Shown: positions 7,770 to 16,451 of the stretch, in pieces
How the letters are laid out: every line of letters starts with the position of its first letter
How positions within the stretch are numbered: the first letter of the stretch is position 1
Assembly: GCA_002753155.1 (NCBI GenBank)
Contig: PDZW01000006.1
Span: 1-64,000 of the forward strand
DNA from: Alphaproteobacteria bacterium WMHbin7
Lineage (GTDB): Bacteria; Pseudomonadota; Alphaproteobacteria; Rhodospirillales; WMHbin7
DNA length: 64,000 nt
Direction of reading: 5' to 3'
Made by a program: the position numbers and the translations under genes
The notes under the pieces: generated by a model
Database searches by the model: none
The model's input: only the letters and a program-made list of their open reading frames with translations
Told to the model about the DNA's origin: nothing

Positions 7770-9215
7770 CTATTCCTCCGGTCCTGCGAAGACATCCAGC
7801 GCCCTGGCCGTCTCGCCGGTCTTCAAATCGCGGATGACAACGGTGATGGGCACCGATCCCTTGGGCACATTCTCACGCGCCACCGAGACGAATAGGCGGT
7901 AATCGCCCACCGAGTCAGGCTTGACCGGCAGCATGGGAGATTCGCCAGCATCTTCCCGGCCGATAACCGTCGTCTTGGCGACCTTGATTCCCTCGATCTC
8001 AAAGGCGATCTCGCGGGTTTCTCGAACCATGTTGAGTATCTTGAGGGTATAGCCGTTGCGCACCCCGCCATCCGACAAACGCGAGAACAAGGGGGCTCGT
8101 TCGTGCAGCACATTCAGCTTCAAGCGGTCGCGCGTGGACAGAGAATAGGCCATGACGACACTGACGATGACCAGCACGGCGGCATAAATCATGGTGCGCG
8201 GACGCAAAAGATGCGATTGCGGTTTCTCGCCTGTCGATCTGGATTTCTGGTTGGCGACAGAATCATAGGTGATCAGACCGCGAGGCAATTTAAACCGGTC
8301 CATCACATCGTTGCAGGCATCGGCGCACAAACCGCAATTGATGCAGGCCAGTTGCGAGCCTTCACGGATATCGATGCCGGTAGGACAGGCCTGAACGCAG
8401 GCCTTGCAATCCACGCAATGGCCGCGTCCCTCGAAGTTGTCGTCGGTCTTGGCATGCGCCCTGGGCTCGCCGCGCCAGCCTTCATAGGTGATGATCAGCG
8501 ATTCGTCATCCAGCATGGCACCCTGGAATCGGGCATAGGGGCACATATAGATGCAGGCCTGCTCTCGGGCCCAGCCCGCCATGACATAGGTGGTGGCCGT
8601 GAAGAGAAACAGGAACAGATAAGTGCCGCTGCCCGCTTCGCCCCGGAATATCTCGCCCAGCACGGTGGGGGCATCATTGAAATACATGATCCAGGCTCCG
8701 CCGGTGAGCAGGCTGATGATCATGAAGAGAATATGCTTCAGCGTTTTCTTGCCGAACTTGGCAACCGTCCAAGATCCTTTGTCGAGCTGAATGCGGTGCG
8801 TGCGATCACCCTCGACCTTCGCTTCGACCCAGAGGAACAAATCGGTCCACACTGTCTGGAAGCAGGCAAAGCCGCACCAGACACGCCCGAACAGCGACGT
8901 TGCGGCAAACAGAACGATGGCGGCGATGATCAGAAGGCCGGTCAGGTAATAGACTTCCTGCGGCCATATCTCGATGAAGAAGAAGTAGGCGCGTCTGGCC
9001 GGCATGTCGATCAGAATGGCCTGGCCTGGCCCCTCGCCGCGGTCCCAGCGCAAAAAGGGCGCCAGATAATAAATGCCCAACAGAACGAACAGCGTCAGCC
9101 ACTTATAGCGGCGAAAAGCCCCTTTGACATTGCGTGGATAGGGCTTCTCATAAGAAGAGTAAAGCTTGCTTTGCTTGCCTTTTATCTTGGCTGCTGCGGG
9201 CGAAGAATTTGCCAT
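7770..9215 (-). CDS. ccoG: cbb3 oxidase accessory ferredoxin-like membrane protein CcoG
   Basis: A 481-residue FixG/CcoG protein. It has several transmembrane helices in the N-terminal half and two [4Fe-4S] ferredoxin motifs (CVDCKACVQACP and CINCGLCADAC), then another membrane helix and a C-terminal periplasmic immunoglobulin-like domain. CcoG is a copper reductase that delivers Cu(I) for cbb3 assembly. The frame extends to 9314, but I place the start at 9215 (MANSSPAAAKIKGKQ), preceded by CGAGAG. The extra residues look untranslated and lead back to an FNR-box promoter. It is the first gene of ccoGHIS-fnr-panC. Confidence 0.93.
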   Translation of the reverse strand: MANSSPAAAKIKGKQSKLYSSYEKPYPRNVKGAFRRYKWLTLFVLLGIYYLAPFLRWDRGEGPGQAILIDMPARRAYFFFIEIWPQEVYYLTGLLIIAAIVLFAATSLFGRVWCGFACFQTVWTDLFLWVEAKVEGDRTHRIQLDKGSWTVAKFGKKTLKHILFMIISLLTGGAWIMYFNDAPTVLGEIFRGEAGSGTYLFLFLFTATTYVMAGWAREQACIYMCPYARFQGAMLDDESLIITYEGWRGEPRAHAKTDDNFEGRGHCVDCKACVQACPTGIDIREGSQLACINCGLCADACNDVMDRFKLPRGLITYDSVANQKSRSTGEKPQSHLLRPRTMIYAAVLVIVSVVMAYSLSTRDRLKLNVLHERAPLFSRLSDGGVRNGYTLKILNMVRETREIAFEIEGIKVAKTTVIGREDAGESPMLPVKPDSVGDYRLFVSVARENVPKGSVPITVVIRDLKTGETARALDVFAGPEE

Positions 9216-9434
9216 CTCTCGTTCCGTCCTGATTACAATGTTGGCGCCAGACTGTAGCGCAAGCTTGCGCACCAAAAGGGGCTGGTGCGCATAACCGCCA
9301 TACCGTTTCAACATGCCGAAGTTAGGCGGCGCGGCTTGGCGAAGAGGCCCAGAACCATGGGCCAGTTCATTGTGAAGGCTTTTATATTAGGCCATTCTCA
9401 ACTAACAATCCAGCCCTTATATGGGCTCTTTTTC

Positions 9435-9448
9435 TTGACCTTGATCAA
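9435..9448 (-). promoter_or_regulatory. FNR box for the ccoGHIS-fnr-panC unit
   Basis: TTGAC-CTTG-ATCAA matches the FNR/Anr consensus TTGAT-N4-ATCAA in nine of ten positions. It lies between the ccoP terminator and ccoG, about 226 bp before the ccoG ATG, nearly the same distance as the ccoN box. The -10 expected 41 bases downstream (near 9407-9412) is weak. Confidence 0.65.
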
Positions 9449-9481
9449 ACAAAACCGCCGCTTCCATCAAGAAAGCGGCGG
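9449..9481 (-). terminator. Intrinsic terminator of ccoNOQP
   Basis: Read on the minus strand, CCGCCGCTT, a nine-base loop and AAGCGGCGG form a perfect 9-bp stem followed by TTTTGTTT. It lies 31 bases after the ccoP stop and separates ccoNOQP from the ccoG transcription unit, and it directly abuts the ccoG FNR box. Confidence 0.8.
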
Positions 9482-9511
9482 CCTGCTCGATCCTAAAGAC
9501 CTAAGGTCATT

Positions 9512-10378
9512 TTACTTTTCGCCGCCACCCAGCGAATGAACATAGATGGCAAGCATCTTGACCGTCTCGGCACCCAGGCGATCCGCCCAGGCAGGCATGA
9601 CACCGTGCTGGGGGTTGGAGACCTGAAGGGCAATTGAAGTCTTGTCGCCCTTGATATGCGTGAAGATGGCGTTGTTGAGAGCGGGCGCACCCGTCTCACG
9701 CATGCCAACGCCGCCTTCGCCATGGCAAGCCACGCAGTTGTCGGTAAAGATCTGGGCACCGGGGGCATTGGCATCGCCCTTGCCCGAGGACAGGCCCAGC
9801 ACATAATCGGCAACCTGATCGATCTCGGCCGGCTTCAGAACGCCTTCGACACCGAACTTGGTCATCTCGGCAAAGCGGGCCTTTTCATGGCCCGAGCGGA
9901 TGCCGTAGGCGATGGTCTGCTGGATGTCCTCCAGCTTGCCGCCCCAGATCCATTCGTCGTCGGTCAGGTTGGCAAAGCCCAGCGAGCCGCCACCACCCAC
10001 GCCATGGCAAGGCGCGCAGTTTTCGTTGAAGGCCGCCTTGCCGCCCGCCATCGCATAGCGCAGCAGGCCCTGATCCTTGGCAATCTCGCCAACTTCCTTG
10101 CCCTGGAAATCGGCCAGCCACTTGCCACGCTGCTGGGCCTGAACCGCCAGATCCTTGGCCAGCTCGTCGCGAGAGCTATAGTTGAAATAGCCCTTGGTGT
10201 AGCTTTTCAGGAAAGGAATCGACGGATAGAGAACGAAATATCCAATCGACCACAGAATTGAGGCCCAGAAAATATAGACCCACCATTTCGGCAAGGGAGT
10301 GTCCAGCTCCTTGATGCCATCCCACTCATGACCGGTCGTGTTCTGACCGGAGATGAGATCCTTTTCGACGTTAGCCAT
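9512..10378 (-). CDS. ccoP: cbb3 oxidase dihaem cytochrome c subunit
   Basis: A 288-residue CcoP/FixP. The N-terminal part contains the membrane helix (WWVYIFWASILWSIGYFVLY), and the periplasmic part has two haem c motifs, CAPCH and CVACH, each followed by a distal Met region. It passes electrons from soluble c-type donors to CcoO and CcoN. The start is the ATG at 10378 (MANVEKD), with GAGGAG six bases upstream; the frame could be opened six codons earlier at a TTG, but that codon lies before the ribosome site. It is the last gene of ccoNOQP. Confidence 0.96.
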   Translation of the reverse strand: MANVEKDLISGQNTTGHEWDGIKELDTPLPKWWVYIFWASILWSIGYFVLYPSIPFLKSYTKGYFNYSSRDELAKDLAVQAQQRGKWLADFQGKEVGEIAKDQGLLRYAMAGGKAAFNENCAPCHGVGGGGSLGFANLTDDEWIWGGKLEDIQQTIAYGIRSGHEKARFAEMTKFGVEGVLKPAEIDQVADYVLGLSSGKGDANAPGAQIFTDNCVACHGEGGVGMRETGAPALNNAIFTHIKGDKTSIALQVSNPQHGVMPAWADRLGAETVKMLAIYVHSLGGGEK

Positions 10379-10392
10379 CGAGCGCTCCTCGT

Positions 10393-10542
10393 TCAATCGT
10401 CATTCAGGGGGATCGAGCCGTGTTCTTCCAGCTTGGCCTTGTTTTTCGGCCAGAAAGCCCACGCCACTATCCCTAAGAAGACTAAGAAAATCCAAACCGT
10501 CCATAAGGGACGTGCCAACTGATAGATTTCTTGCAATGACAC
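10393..10542 (-). CDS. ccoQ: cbb3 oxidase small subunit CcoQ
   Basis: A 49-codon gene starting at GTG (10542), with GGAG eight bases upstream. The product has one transmembrane helix (LWTVWIFLVFLGIVAWAFWP) followed by KNKAKLEEHGSIPLNDD, the usual CcoQ/FixQ tail. It sits 14 bases after ccoO and 14 bases before ccoP, in the canonical position. CcoQ stabilises the oxidase complex. Confidence 0.92.
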   Translation of the reverse strand: MSLQEIYQLARPLWTVWIFLVFLGIVAWAFWPKNKAKLEEHGSIPLNDD

Positions 10543-10556
10543 GTCCCTTGCTCCTT

Positions 10557-11279
10557 TTACCGGTTAACCAGCTCGGGCTTGACCGACTTGATGTCGACCA
10601 GCGTGCCGAGCATCTGGAGGTAGGCCACCATGGCGTCCATCTCCGTAATCTCGTCAGGCTTGCCGTCAAAGTCGCCGATCTTTGCCTTCGGGTAGCGGGC
10701 CTCGACAGCCTTTGCCGCATCGCCGCCCTTGGCCTGAGCCTCGAGATCGGCAACCGCATTGGCGATCTGCTCGTCGGTATAAGGGACGCCGACCACTTTC
10801 AGCGTCTTCATCTCGCCGGCGATGGTGGAAGCCACCGCCAGAGGACGCGTCATATGCGCATAAGTCGGCATGATCGATTTCGAGACGACGTTACGCGGAT
10901 TGATCATGTGCTTGACGTGCCAGTCGTTCGAATACTTGCCGCCCACGCGGGCCAGATCGGGGCCCGTGCGCTTGGAAGCCCACTGGAACGGGTGGTCGTA
11001 CTGGCTTTCAGCCGCCAGGCTGTAATGACCGTAACGCTCCACTTCGTCGCGGAAGGGACGGATCATCTGGCTGTGGCAGTTATAACATCCTTCACGGACG
11101 TAAATGCCGCGGCCCGCCAGTTCGAGAGGCGAATAGGGACGCATCCCCTCGACCTTCTCGATGGTGTTTTCGATGGTGAACAGAGGAATGATCTCGACCA
11201 GACCGCCGATCGCCACCGAAACGACGATGCCGACGATCAAGACAAGGGTGTTTGTTTCGAAGATTTTATGGCTGAACAT
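10557..11279 (-). CDS. ccoO: cbb3 oxidase monohaem cytochrome c subunit
   Basis: A 240-residue CcoO/FixO. It begins MFSHKIFETNTLVLIVG with an N-terminal membrane anchor, followed by the haem c motif CYNCHSQ in the segment GREGCYNCHSQMIRPF-like (here YVREGCYNCHSQ). The start at 11279 is preferred over upstream codons because AGGGGG precedes it and it matches the usual N-terminus. It lies ten bases after ccoN. It mediates electron transfer between CcoP and the catalytic subunit. Confidence 0.96.
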   Translation of the reverse strand: MFSHKIFETNTLVLIVGIVVSVAIGGLVEIIPLFTIENTIEKVEGMRPYSPLELAGRGIYVREGCYNCHSQMIRPFRDEVERYGHYSLAAESQYDHPFQWASKRTGPDLARVGGKYSNDWHVKHMINPRNVVSKSIMPTYAHMTRPLAVASTIAGEMKTLKVVGVPYTDEQIANAVADLEAQAKGGDAAKAVEARYPKAKIGDFDGKPDEITEMDAMVAYLQMLGTLVDIKSVKPELVNR

Positions 11280-11289
11280 TGCCACCCCC

Positions 11290-12756
11290 TTAACCGCGAG
11301 CCAATACGTAGCCGGTTGCCTCGTAAGGCACTTCGTCACGCATATTGCCCAAAATGGTCTGGATGAAGTTATAGGCCATGATCAATGCACCCACGAGGAA
11401 CAGAACGCCGCCCATGGCACGGATCACGTAGTAGGGATGCATGGCCGCCACCGTCTCGATGAACGAGTACTGCAAGAAGCCAAGATCATCGTAGGCGCGC
11501 CACATCAAGCCTTGCATGATGCCCGACACCCACATCGCGGTGATGTACAGCACGATGCCGATGGTGGCGATCCAGAAGTGGTAGCTGACCAGACGCATCG
11601 AATAGAGGCGTTCGCGCTTCCACAGCACCGGCACCAGATAGTAAAGGGCGCCGAAGGAAACGAAAGCCACCCAGCCCAAAGCGCCCGAATGCACGTGGCC
11701 GACGGTCCAGTCGGTGTAGTGCGAGAGCGAATTGACTGCCTTGATCGACATGGCAGGGCCTTCAAAGGTGCTCATGCCATAGAAGCCGATCGAGGTCACC
11801 AGGAAGCGGATCACCGGATCGGTGCGCAGCTTTTCCCAAGCCCCCGACAGCGTCATCAGGCCGTTGATCATGCCGCCCCACGAAGGCATCCACAGCATCA
11901 CCGAAAAGGCCATGCCCAGCGTCTGTGCCCAGTCGGGCAGAGCCGTGTAGTGCAGATGGTGCGGACCGGCCCAGATGTAGAGGAAGATCAGGGCCCAGAA
12001 ATGCACGATCGACAGGCGGTAGGAATAGACCGGACGCTCGGCCCGCTTTGGCACGAAGTAGTACATGATGCCAAGGAAGCCCGCCGTCAGGAAGAAGCCC
12101 ACCGCGTTGTGGCCGTACCACCACTGCGTCATGGCATCCTGAACGCCTGCGTAGATGTTGTAGCTTTTCAGCCACGAACCGCCGAAGAAGCCGGTCGGAA
12201 TGGCCAGGTTGTTGCCCAGGTGCAAGAGCGCGATGGTCACGATCATGGCCAGGAAGAACCAGTTGGCCACATAGATATGCGGCTCACGGCGCTTGTAGAG
12301 GGTGCCGACGAAAGTGATCAGATAGACGACCCAGATGACCGTCAGGAACAGATCGCCGAACCATTCGGGCTCGGCATATTCCTTGCCCTGGGTGATGCCC
12401 AGAACGTAGGTCGTTGCCGCGACCACGATCAGCGCCTGGAAGGCGTAGAAGACGAAGCCGCCGAGAGCAGCGCCGCCATACAGCCCCACCTTGCAGGTCC
12501 TTTGGACCACGAAGAAGGTGGTGGCGAACAGCACGTTGCCGCCGAATGCAAAAATGACCGCCGAGGTGTGGACCGGACGCAGGCGTCCGAAAGAGGTCCA
12601 TTCGAGGCCAAGGTTCAACGCCGGAAAGGCCAACTGCGAGGCAATCACGACTCCGACCAGAAAACCGACAATCCCCCAGAAGGTCGCTGCGAGAACGAAC
12701 TTCTTGACGAGATCATCCTGGTACGGGGCCGCGTCCATATAGGTCGCTTGGGTCAT
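11290..12756 (-). CDS. ccoN: cbb3 oxidase catalytic subunit I
   Basis: A 488-residue CcoN/FixN haem-copper oxidase subunit with about twelve membrane helices. Conserved segments include the [18 protein letters not shown] helix with a copper ligand His, the [16 protein letters not shown] region with its His pair, and the proximal haem-ligand helix [11 protein letters not shown]. It reduces oxygen at high affinity for microaerobic respiration. The frame is open back to 12981, but the ATG at 12756 has AGGAG seven bases upstream and begins the usual N-terminus. The extension covers the promoter and leader. Confidence 0.97.
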   Translation of the reverse strand: MTQATYMDAAPYQDDLVKKFVLAATFWGIVGFLVGVVIASQLAFPALNLGLEWTSFGRLRPVHTSAVIFAFGGNVLFATTFFVVQRTCKVGLYGGAALGGFVFYAFQALIVVAATTYVLGITQGKEYAEPEWFGDLFLTVIWVVYLITFVGTLYKRREPHIYVANWFFLAMIVTIALLHLGNNLAIPTGFFGGSWLKSYNIYAGVQDAMTQWWYGHNAVGFFLTAGFLGIMYYFVPKRAERPVYSYRLSIVHFWALIFLYIWAGPHHLHYTALPDWAQTLGMAFSVMLWMPSWGGMINGLMTLSGAWEKLRTDPVIRFLVTSIGFYGMSTFEGPAMSIKAVNSLSHYTDWTVGHVHSGALGWVAFVSFGALYYLVPVLWKRERLYSMRLVSYHFWIATIGIVLYITAMWVSGIMQGLMWRAYDDLGFLQYSFIETVAAMHPYYVIRAMGGVLFLVGALIMAYNFIQTILGNMRDEVPYEATGYVLARG

Positions 12757-12945
12757 GCGAAACTCCTGTTTCGACCGAAAAACTATTCCCCTGACGGCCC
12801 AAGGGCCGCCACTCGATACGATTCGAACCCTTGTCCGGCTCGAATTCCGGGTCTTGCGGCTGCCCCTTTGCCAGGGAAACGCCCGTAAAACCCGTTTGCC
12901 GCGCTTCGTTTCAGGGTGGCGAGCCAGACCTAAAACCACACTTGG

Positions 12946-12994
12946 CGGATGGACTATGCCCCTCGCGCCAACAGCCTCCATTGATCTAGATCAA
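12946..12994 (-). promoter_or_regulatory. Class II FNR-dependent promoter of ccoNOQP
   Basis: A perfect FNR box, TTGAT-CTAG-ATCAA, lies at 12981-12994. On the minus strand a CATAGT -10-like hexamer (12953-12958) sits at the spacing expected if the box is centred at -41.5, which predicts transcription from about 12946 and a leader of about 190 bases. The placement of the start site is inferred. Confidence 0.8.
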
Positions 12995-13118
12995 ATCGCA
13001 AAAAAATATATAAGAATTTGCTCACGTTGCCATGCGGCAAATCTTCACCTGTCTTTACATGGCGTCAGTCCCATGTAAGGCTCTAATTGGCTTTATATTT
13101 CAGTGTATTATACGCTGC

Positions 13119-13535
13119 TTAAAGCTGCGGTGGGGCCCGTGGTTGGGCGAAGGCCTGCGCATAGGCAGGGAGATTTGTGCGGTAGCTAACAAAAAATATT
13201 TTTGTCGGCGGGCCGGATAGGGCCTCCGGAAGCGCTCCGCCCCCCAGCAAAGCAGGGCCACCACAGGTCAGGGGAAGGCAGCATTGGCAGCTCGAGTCGT
13301 CGTGAAGGACCAAGCGGGGGGCCTGTCCCTCAGGAATCGGCTTCAGAACGCCATCGCGACCGCAAACCTCATTGGCCTGAGCGGATGAAGTGCTGCCGTG
13401 TGACGAGCTGGAAAAACCCGCCGATGAGTAAGCCAGTTGAAAAACAAGGGCCAGCAGCAGAATACGCGACCAACCTTGCAGCTTGGCCTGCAAGGTTTTG
13501 AGTGCCAGTCCTTTGTCGTATCCGCTTCGGGCCAT
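13119..13535 (-). CDS. Small membrane or exported Cys-containing protein (DUF2946-like?)
   Basis: A 138-residue protein with one N-terminal hydrophobic segment (ILLLALVFQLAYSSAGF), a Ser-rich stretch, and a CGRDGVL plus CQCCLPLTCGG cluster. The layout (signal or anchor, Cys-Gly-x-Asp-Gly, then closely spaced cysteines) resembles DUF2946 proteins, which often lie near copper or oxidase genes, but I cannot confirm the family. It is upstream of ccoN on the same strand, with about 120 AT-rich bases and the FNR promoter between them. No strong ribosome site is seen. It may be a copper-related periplasmic factor; that is inference. Confidence 0.6.
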   Translation of the reverse strand: MARSGYDKGLALKTLQAKLQGWSRILLLALVFQLAYSSAGFSSSSHGSTSSAQANEVCGRDGVLKPIPEGQAPRLVLHDDSSCQCCLPLTCGGPALLGGGALPEALSGPPTKIFFVSYRTNLPAYAQAFAQPRAPPQL

Positions 13536-13580
13536 GGTAAGCTAGCCGCCGCCCTTTATATTAGGTGAAAGAACTATAAG

Positions 13581-14792
13581 ATGACCGCCGCCACCTTGTC
13601 AAACCTCCCCCCTGCCTCCCTGCCCCTCCTCCGCCTGCAAAAGGGCCGCAGTTCACGCCTTCGGGCCGGTCATCCCTGGGTTTTTTCGAATGAAATCGAC
13701 ATGGATGCCCGAGCCAAAGCGCTGGCGCCGGGCAGTCTGGTCCGCCTTCAAGATGCGGGCGACGAAATCCTGGGCACGGCCTATTTCAACCCGCACAGCC
13801 TGATTGCGGCGCGCCTTTTATCGCGCAACCCCGATCAGGTGATCGATTCCGCCTTCATCGCCCAGCGGATTCGACAAGCCCTGGCATTGCGCGAAACCTT
13901 GTTCGACCGCCCCTTTTATCGCCTGATTCACGCCGAGGCCGACGGTCTGCCCGGCCTGATTATCGACCGCTTCAATGATCATCTGACCGTTCAAGCCAAC
14001 AGCGCCGGGGCAGAGAACTTGCGCCCTCTCATCTTGGATTCTCTTGAAACCGTTCTGGCCCCAGCCGGCATTCTTTGGGATGGAAGTAGTCCCGTGCGTC
14101 GTCTTGAAGGGCTTGAGACCTGTTACGAAACCATCACCGGCAGCTTCGAATCCCCCTTGGAGATCGAGGAGAACGGCGCCTTCTTCTTTGCTCATCCTGG
14201 CGAGGGACAGAAAACCGGCTGGTTCTTCGATCAGCGCCCCAACCGCGCCTTGGCGGCAAATCTTTCCAAGGGAAAAAGCGTCCTCGACCTCTATAGCTAT
14301 GCTGGCGGTTTTGGTGTGCTGGCAGCCTGCCAGGGAGCAACGCAGGTGCAATGCGTTGATCGTTCCGCCCCTGCCCTCGAGATGGCGCAAAAGGCAGCCG
14401 AAAGAAACGGCGTTGCGGCCAAGATCAGCTACGAAAAAGCCGATATCTTCGAGTTTCTTGAGCAAGCGGGAAAGCGCCCCGAGCGCTTCGGACTGGTTAT
14501 CGCCGACCCGCCCGCCTTCGTCAAATCGAAGAAGGATCTGGCTCAGGGTGCCAGGGGCTATCGCAAGCTGGCGCGTCTGGCCGCTTCTTTGGTCGAACCG
14601 GAGGGATTCCTGGTCATCGCGTCTTGCTCACACCATATGCCGCTCGAGCTGTTTCAATCCGAGGTGATTCAAGGAATTAACAGGCGCAGCGGGCGCATTC
14701 TGGCCCAGGGTGGCGCCGGGCCCGATCACCCCGTCCATCCTCAATTGCCTGAATCGGCCTATCTGAAAGCGTTGTTCTTACAGTTGGATTGA
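13581..14792 (+). CDS. Class I rRNA (cytosine-C5) methyltransferase, RlmI family
   Basis: A 403-residue RlmI/RlmK-type SAM-dependent methyltransferase. An N-terminal PUA domain (LRAGHPWVFSNEI) is followed by the EEF-like middle domain (RLIHAEADGLPGLIIDRF). The Rossmann domain carries the SAM loop VLDLYSYAGGFGVLAA and the catalytic-type motif ADPPAFVKSKKD, with a later CSHHM segment. RlmI of E. coli methylates C1962 of 23S rRNA; the same target is likely but unproven here. It stands alone, divergent from the small Cys protein and convergent with the MarR gene. Confidence 0.85.
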   Translation: MTAATLSNLPPASLPLLRLQKGRSSRLRAGHPWVFSNEIDMDARAKALAPGSLVRLQDAGDEILGTAYFNPHSLIAARLLSRNPDQVIDSAFIAQRIRQALALRETLFDRPFYRLIHAEADGLPGLIIDRFNDHLTVQANSAGAENLRPLILDSLETVLAPAGILWDGSSPVRRLEGLETCYETITGSFESPLEIEENGAFFFAHPGEGQKTGWFFDQRPNRALAANLSKGKSVLDLYSYAGGFGVLAACQGATQVQCVDRSAPALEMAQKAAERNGVAAKISYEKADIFEFLEQAGKRPERFGLVIADPPAFVKSKKDLAQGARGYRKLARLAASLVEPEGFLVIASCSHHMPLELFQSEVIQGINRRSGRILAQGGAGPDHPVHPQLPESAYLKALFLQLD

Positions 14793-14804
14793 GCGGGAAA
14801 CGCT

Positions 14805-15272
14805 CTAATCGAACGCCTTCGACAGGCGCCTTAGCATGTCCAACAACTGGGCGCGCTCTCCCGCCTTCAAGGTGGCGTCCATCTTGCGCTCCTGCTCTTC
14901 AACCAGCAGCGTCGCCTTTTCAAGCAGCAAGGCTCCCTGGCGGGTCAGGCGCAGGGCATAATAGCGCCCATCCCTGCTATCCTTTTTCCGTTCGATCAGT
15001 TCCTTGCGCATCAAATCCCTGATCGCCAGGGACAAGGTCGATTTGTCCAGATTGTGCAAGGTGACAAGGGTGATCTGGTTGATCCCCGGATTGGCCCCGA
15101 TCAGGGTCAGCAGGCTGAACTCGCCGGGTGTCAGGCCTGTTTCTTCCGTGATACGGGCAAAATCCCGAAACACCGCCGTCTGGGCCTGACGGGCCATATA
15201 GCCGATATAGCTGCGAAGGCCCGCAAAATCGACCGGATCGGCTTGCGTCGGGGGTTTCCTGCCTCGTGCCAT
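14805..15272 (-). CDS. MarR-family regulator of the aromatic operon
   Basis: A 155-residue winged-helix protein: an N-terminal helix (LRSYIGYMARQAQTAVFRDF), the winged-helix core (LTPGEFSLLTLIGANPGINQITLVTL), a recognition helix with LDKSTLSLAIRDL and the wing KKDSRDGRYYALRLT. The frame can be extended to 15350, but the ATG at 15272 with AAGGAAA upstream gives a standard MarR length. It is transcribed divergently from hcrBCA, with a 35-bp palindrome between them. The family and position suggest a repressor released by an aromatic CoA ester, as for BadR-type regulators; the effector is inferred. Confidence 0.88.
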   Translation of the reverse strand: MARGRKPPTQADPVDFAGLRSYIGYMARQAQTAVFRDFARITEETGLTPGEFSLLTLIGANPGINQITLVTLHNLDKSTLSLAIRDLMRKELIERKKDSRDGRYYALRLTRQGALLLEKATLLVEEQERKMDATLKAGERAQLLDMLRRLSKAFD

Positions 15273-15344
15273 GGAGCGAATTTCCTTTCTCCTGATCGTG
15301 ATAGCCAAATTCTGGGAGAAATTCAAATCGCCCTTCCATCTTTG

Positions 15345-15379
15345 CCCCAATATAGTTTGACTTACAAACTATATTGGGG
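15345..15379. promoter_or_regulatory. Perfect palindromic operator between marR and hcrB
   Basis: CCCCAATATAGTTTG, a five-base centre ACTTA, and CAAACTATATTGGGG make a perfect 15+5+15 inverted repeat. It lies 72 bases before the marR start codon and 52 before hcrB, so it spans both divergent promoters. Long AT-rich dyads like this are typical MarR-family binding sites. It may also form a cruciform or hairpin, but it is not followed by a T run. Confidence 0.8.
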
Positions 15380-15431
15380 CTAGGATTTTCCAAAGGCCGT
15401 AAAAGAACGCCAACCCAGGGAAACGCCGCAC

Positions 15432-16451
15432 ATGATCCTGTTCGATTTCGAGCATGAAAGCTCGCCCTCGGCCGAAGCGGCGGTGGCGCGCTTGAACGAG
15501 GTTTCGGAAGAGACCCGCTTTCTGGCGGGCGGCACCGATCTGATCCCCAATATGCGAATCGGCATTACGAAACCGGAACGGCTGATCAGTCTGACATCCA
15601 TTCCCTACGCGCCGCCCACCCTGGACGCTAAGGGTTGGCTTGAGATCGATGCCCTGACCAAACTGTCCGAAATAGAACACAGCAAGCTGGTCGGCGATGC
15701 CGCCCCCATGCTGGCCGCCAGTGCGCATAGCGTGGCAGGCAACCAAATCCGACAGGTGGCAACCCTGGGCGGCAATCTGTGCCAGGAAACCCGCTGTCTG
15801 TATCTTAATCAGAAACATGATTTTCAGTTCGTCGAGCCCTGCTTCAAGCGAGGCGGCGATTGCTGTTACCCCTTCCCCAAAAACAAGAAGAATGTCTGCT
15901 GGTCTGTTTACATGTCGGATATCGCCCCCGTCCTGATGGCCTTGAATGCCGAGGTGAGCGTGCTGGGTGCTGGCGGCGAGGTCCGTCTTCCCATCGCCGC
16001 CCTTTTCACCGGCGACGGACTGCGCCCCCACACGCTTAATCCCGGCGAACTGATCCGCAGAATTCATATCCCCCCCGCCCCCTCGCACTTCGGCTGGGGC
16101 TATCACAAATCGACCGTGCGCGGCGGATTGGAATTTGCAACCGCCTTGATGGCCGTGGCGCTGGAAGTGAAGGCTGGCGGATTGGTCTGCTCAGATGCCC
16201 GCATCGCCATCGGGGCCGTGAACGAGGGGCCTGTGCGCCTGGACAAGACCGAGGCGGCCATGAGAGGCCTTGAGCTTAATCCGGCCAACTTGCGCATGCT
16301 GGCCGATCAAGCCAGCCAAGAGGTGAATCCGCTGCCGCATCACGGCTTCTCGAAACCCTATCTGCGCGACAATATCCGCGTGCACTTAAAGCGCACGCTG
16401 AGCTTGGCCGTCGAGCGGGCAGGAAAGGGACTAAAGGAGAACCGGTCATGA
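15432..16451 (+). CDS. hcrB: 4-Hydroxybenzoyl-CoA reductase, FAD/[4Fe-4S] beta subunit
   Basis: A 339-residue FAD-binding subunit of a xanthine-oxidase-family enzyme. It has the FAD motif AGGTDLIPNM (residues ~32-41) and TLGGNLCQ (residues ~111-118). Between them and the C-terminal domain is an extra loop with Cys122, 137, 144/145 and 156. A Cys-rich insertion at this spot is the hallmark of 4-hydroxybenzoyl-CoA reductase, where it binds a unique [4Fe-4S] cluster used to run electrons towards the Mo site and remove the phenolic hydroxyl. Ordinary CO or xanthine dehydrogenases lack it. It overlaps hcrC by four bases and is first in the operon. Confidence 0.92.
   Translation: MILFDFEHESSPSAEAAVARLNEVSEETRFLAGGTDLIPNMRIGITKPERLISLTSIPYAPPTLDAKGWLEIDALTKLSEIEHSKLVGDAAPMLAASAHSVAGNQIRQVATLGGNLCQETRCLYLNQKHDFQFVEPCFKRGGDCCYPFPKNKKNVCWSVYMSDIAPVLMALNAEVSVLGAGGEVRLPIAALFTGDGLRPHTLNPGELIRRIHIPPAPSHFGWGYHKSTVRGGLEFATALMAVALEVKAGGLVCSDARIAIGAVNEGPVRLDKTEAAMRGLELNPANLRMLADQASQEVNPLPHHGFSKPYLRDNIRVHLKRTLSLAVERAGKGLKENRS

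Noticed and set aside
11161-12888. 575-codon frame antisense to ccoN and part of ccoO
   Set aside because: Shadow of two oxidase genes with complete motifs; no ribosome site, no domain.
12757-12981. N-terminal extension of ccoN
   Set aside because: It covers the FNR promoter and leader; AGGAG is directly before ATG 12756, which begins the normal N-terminus.
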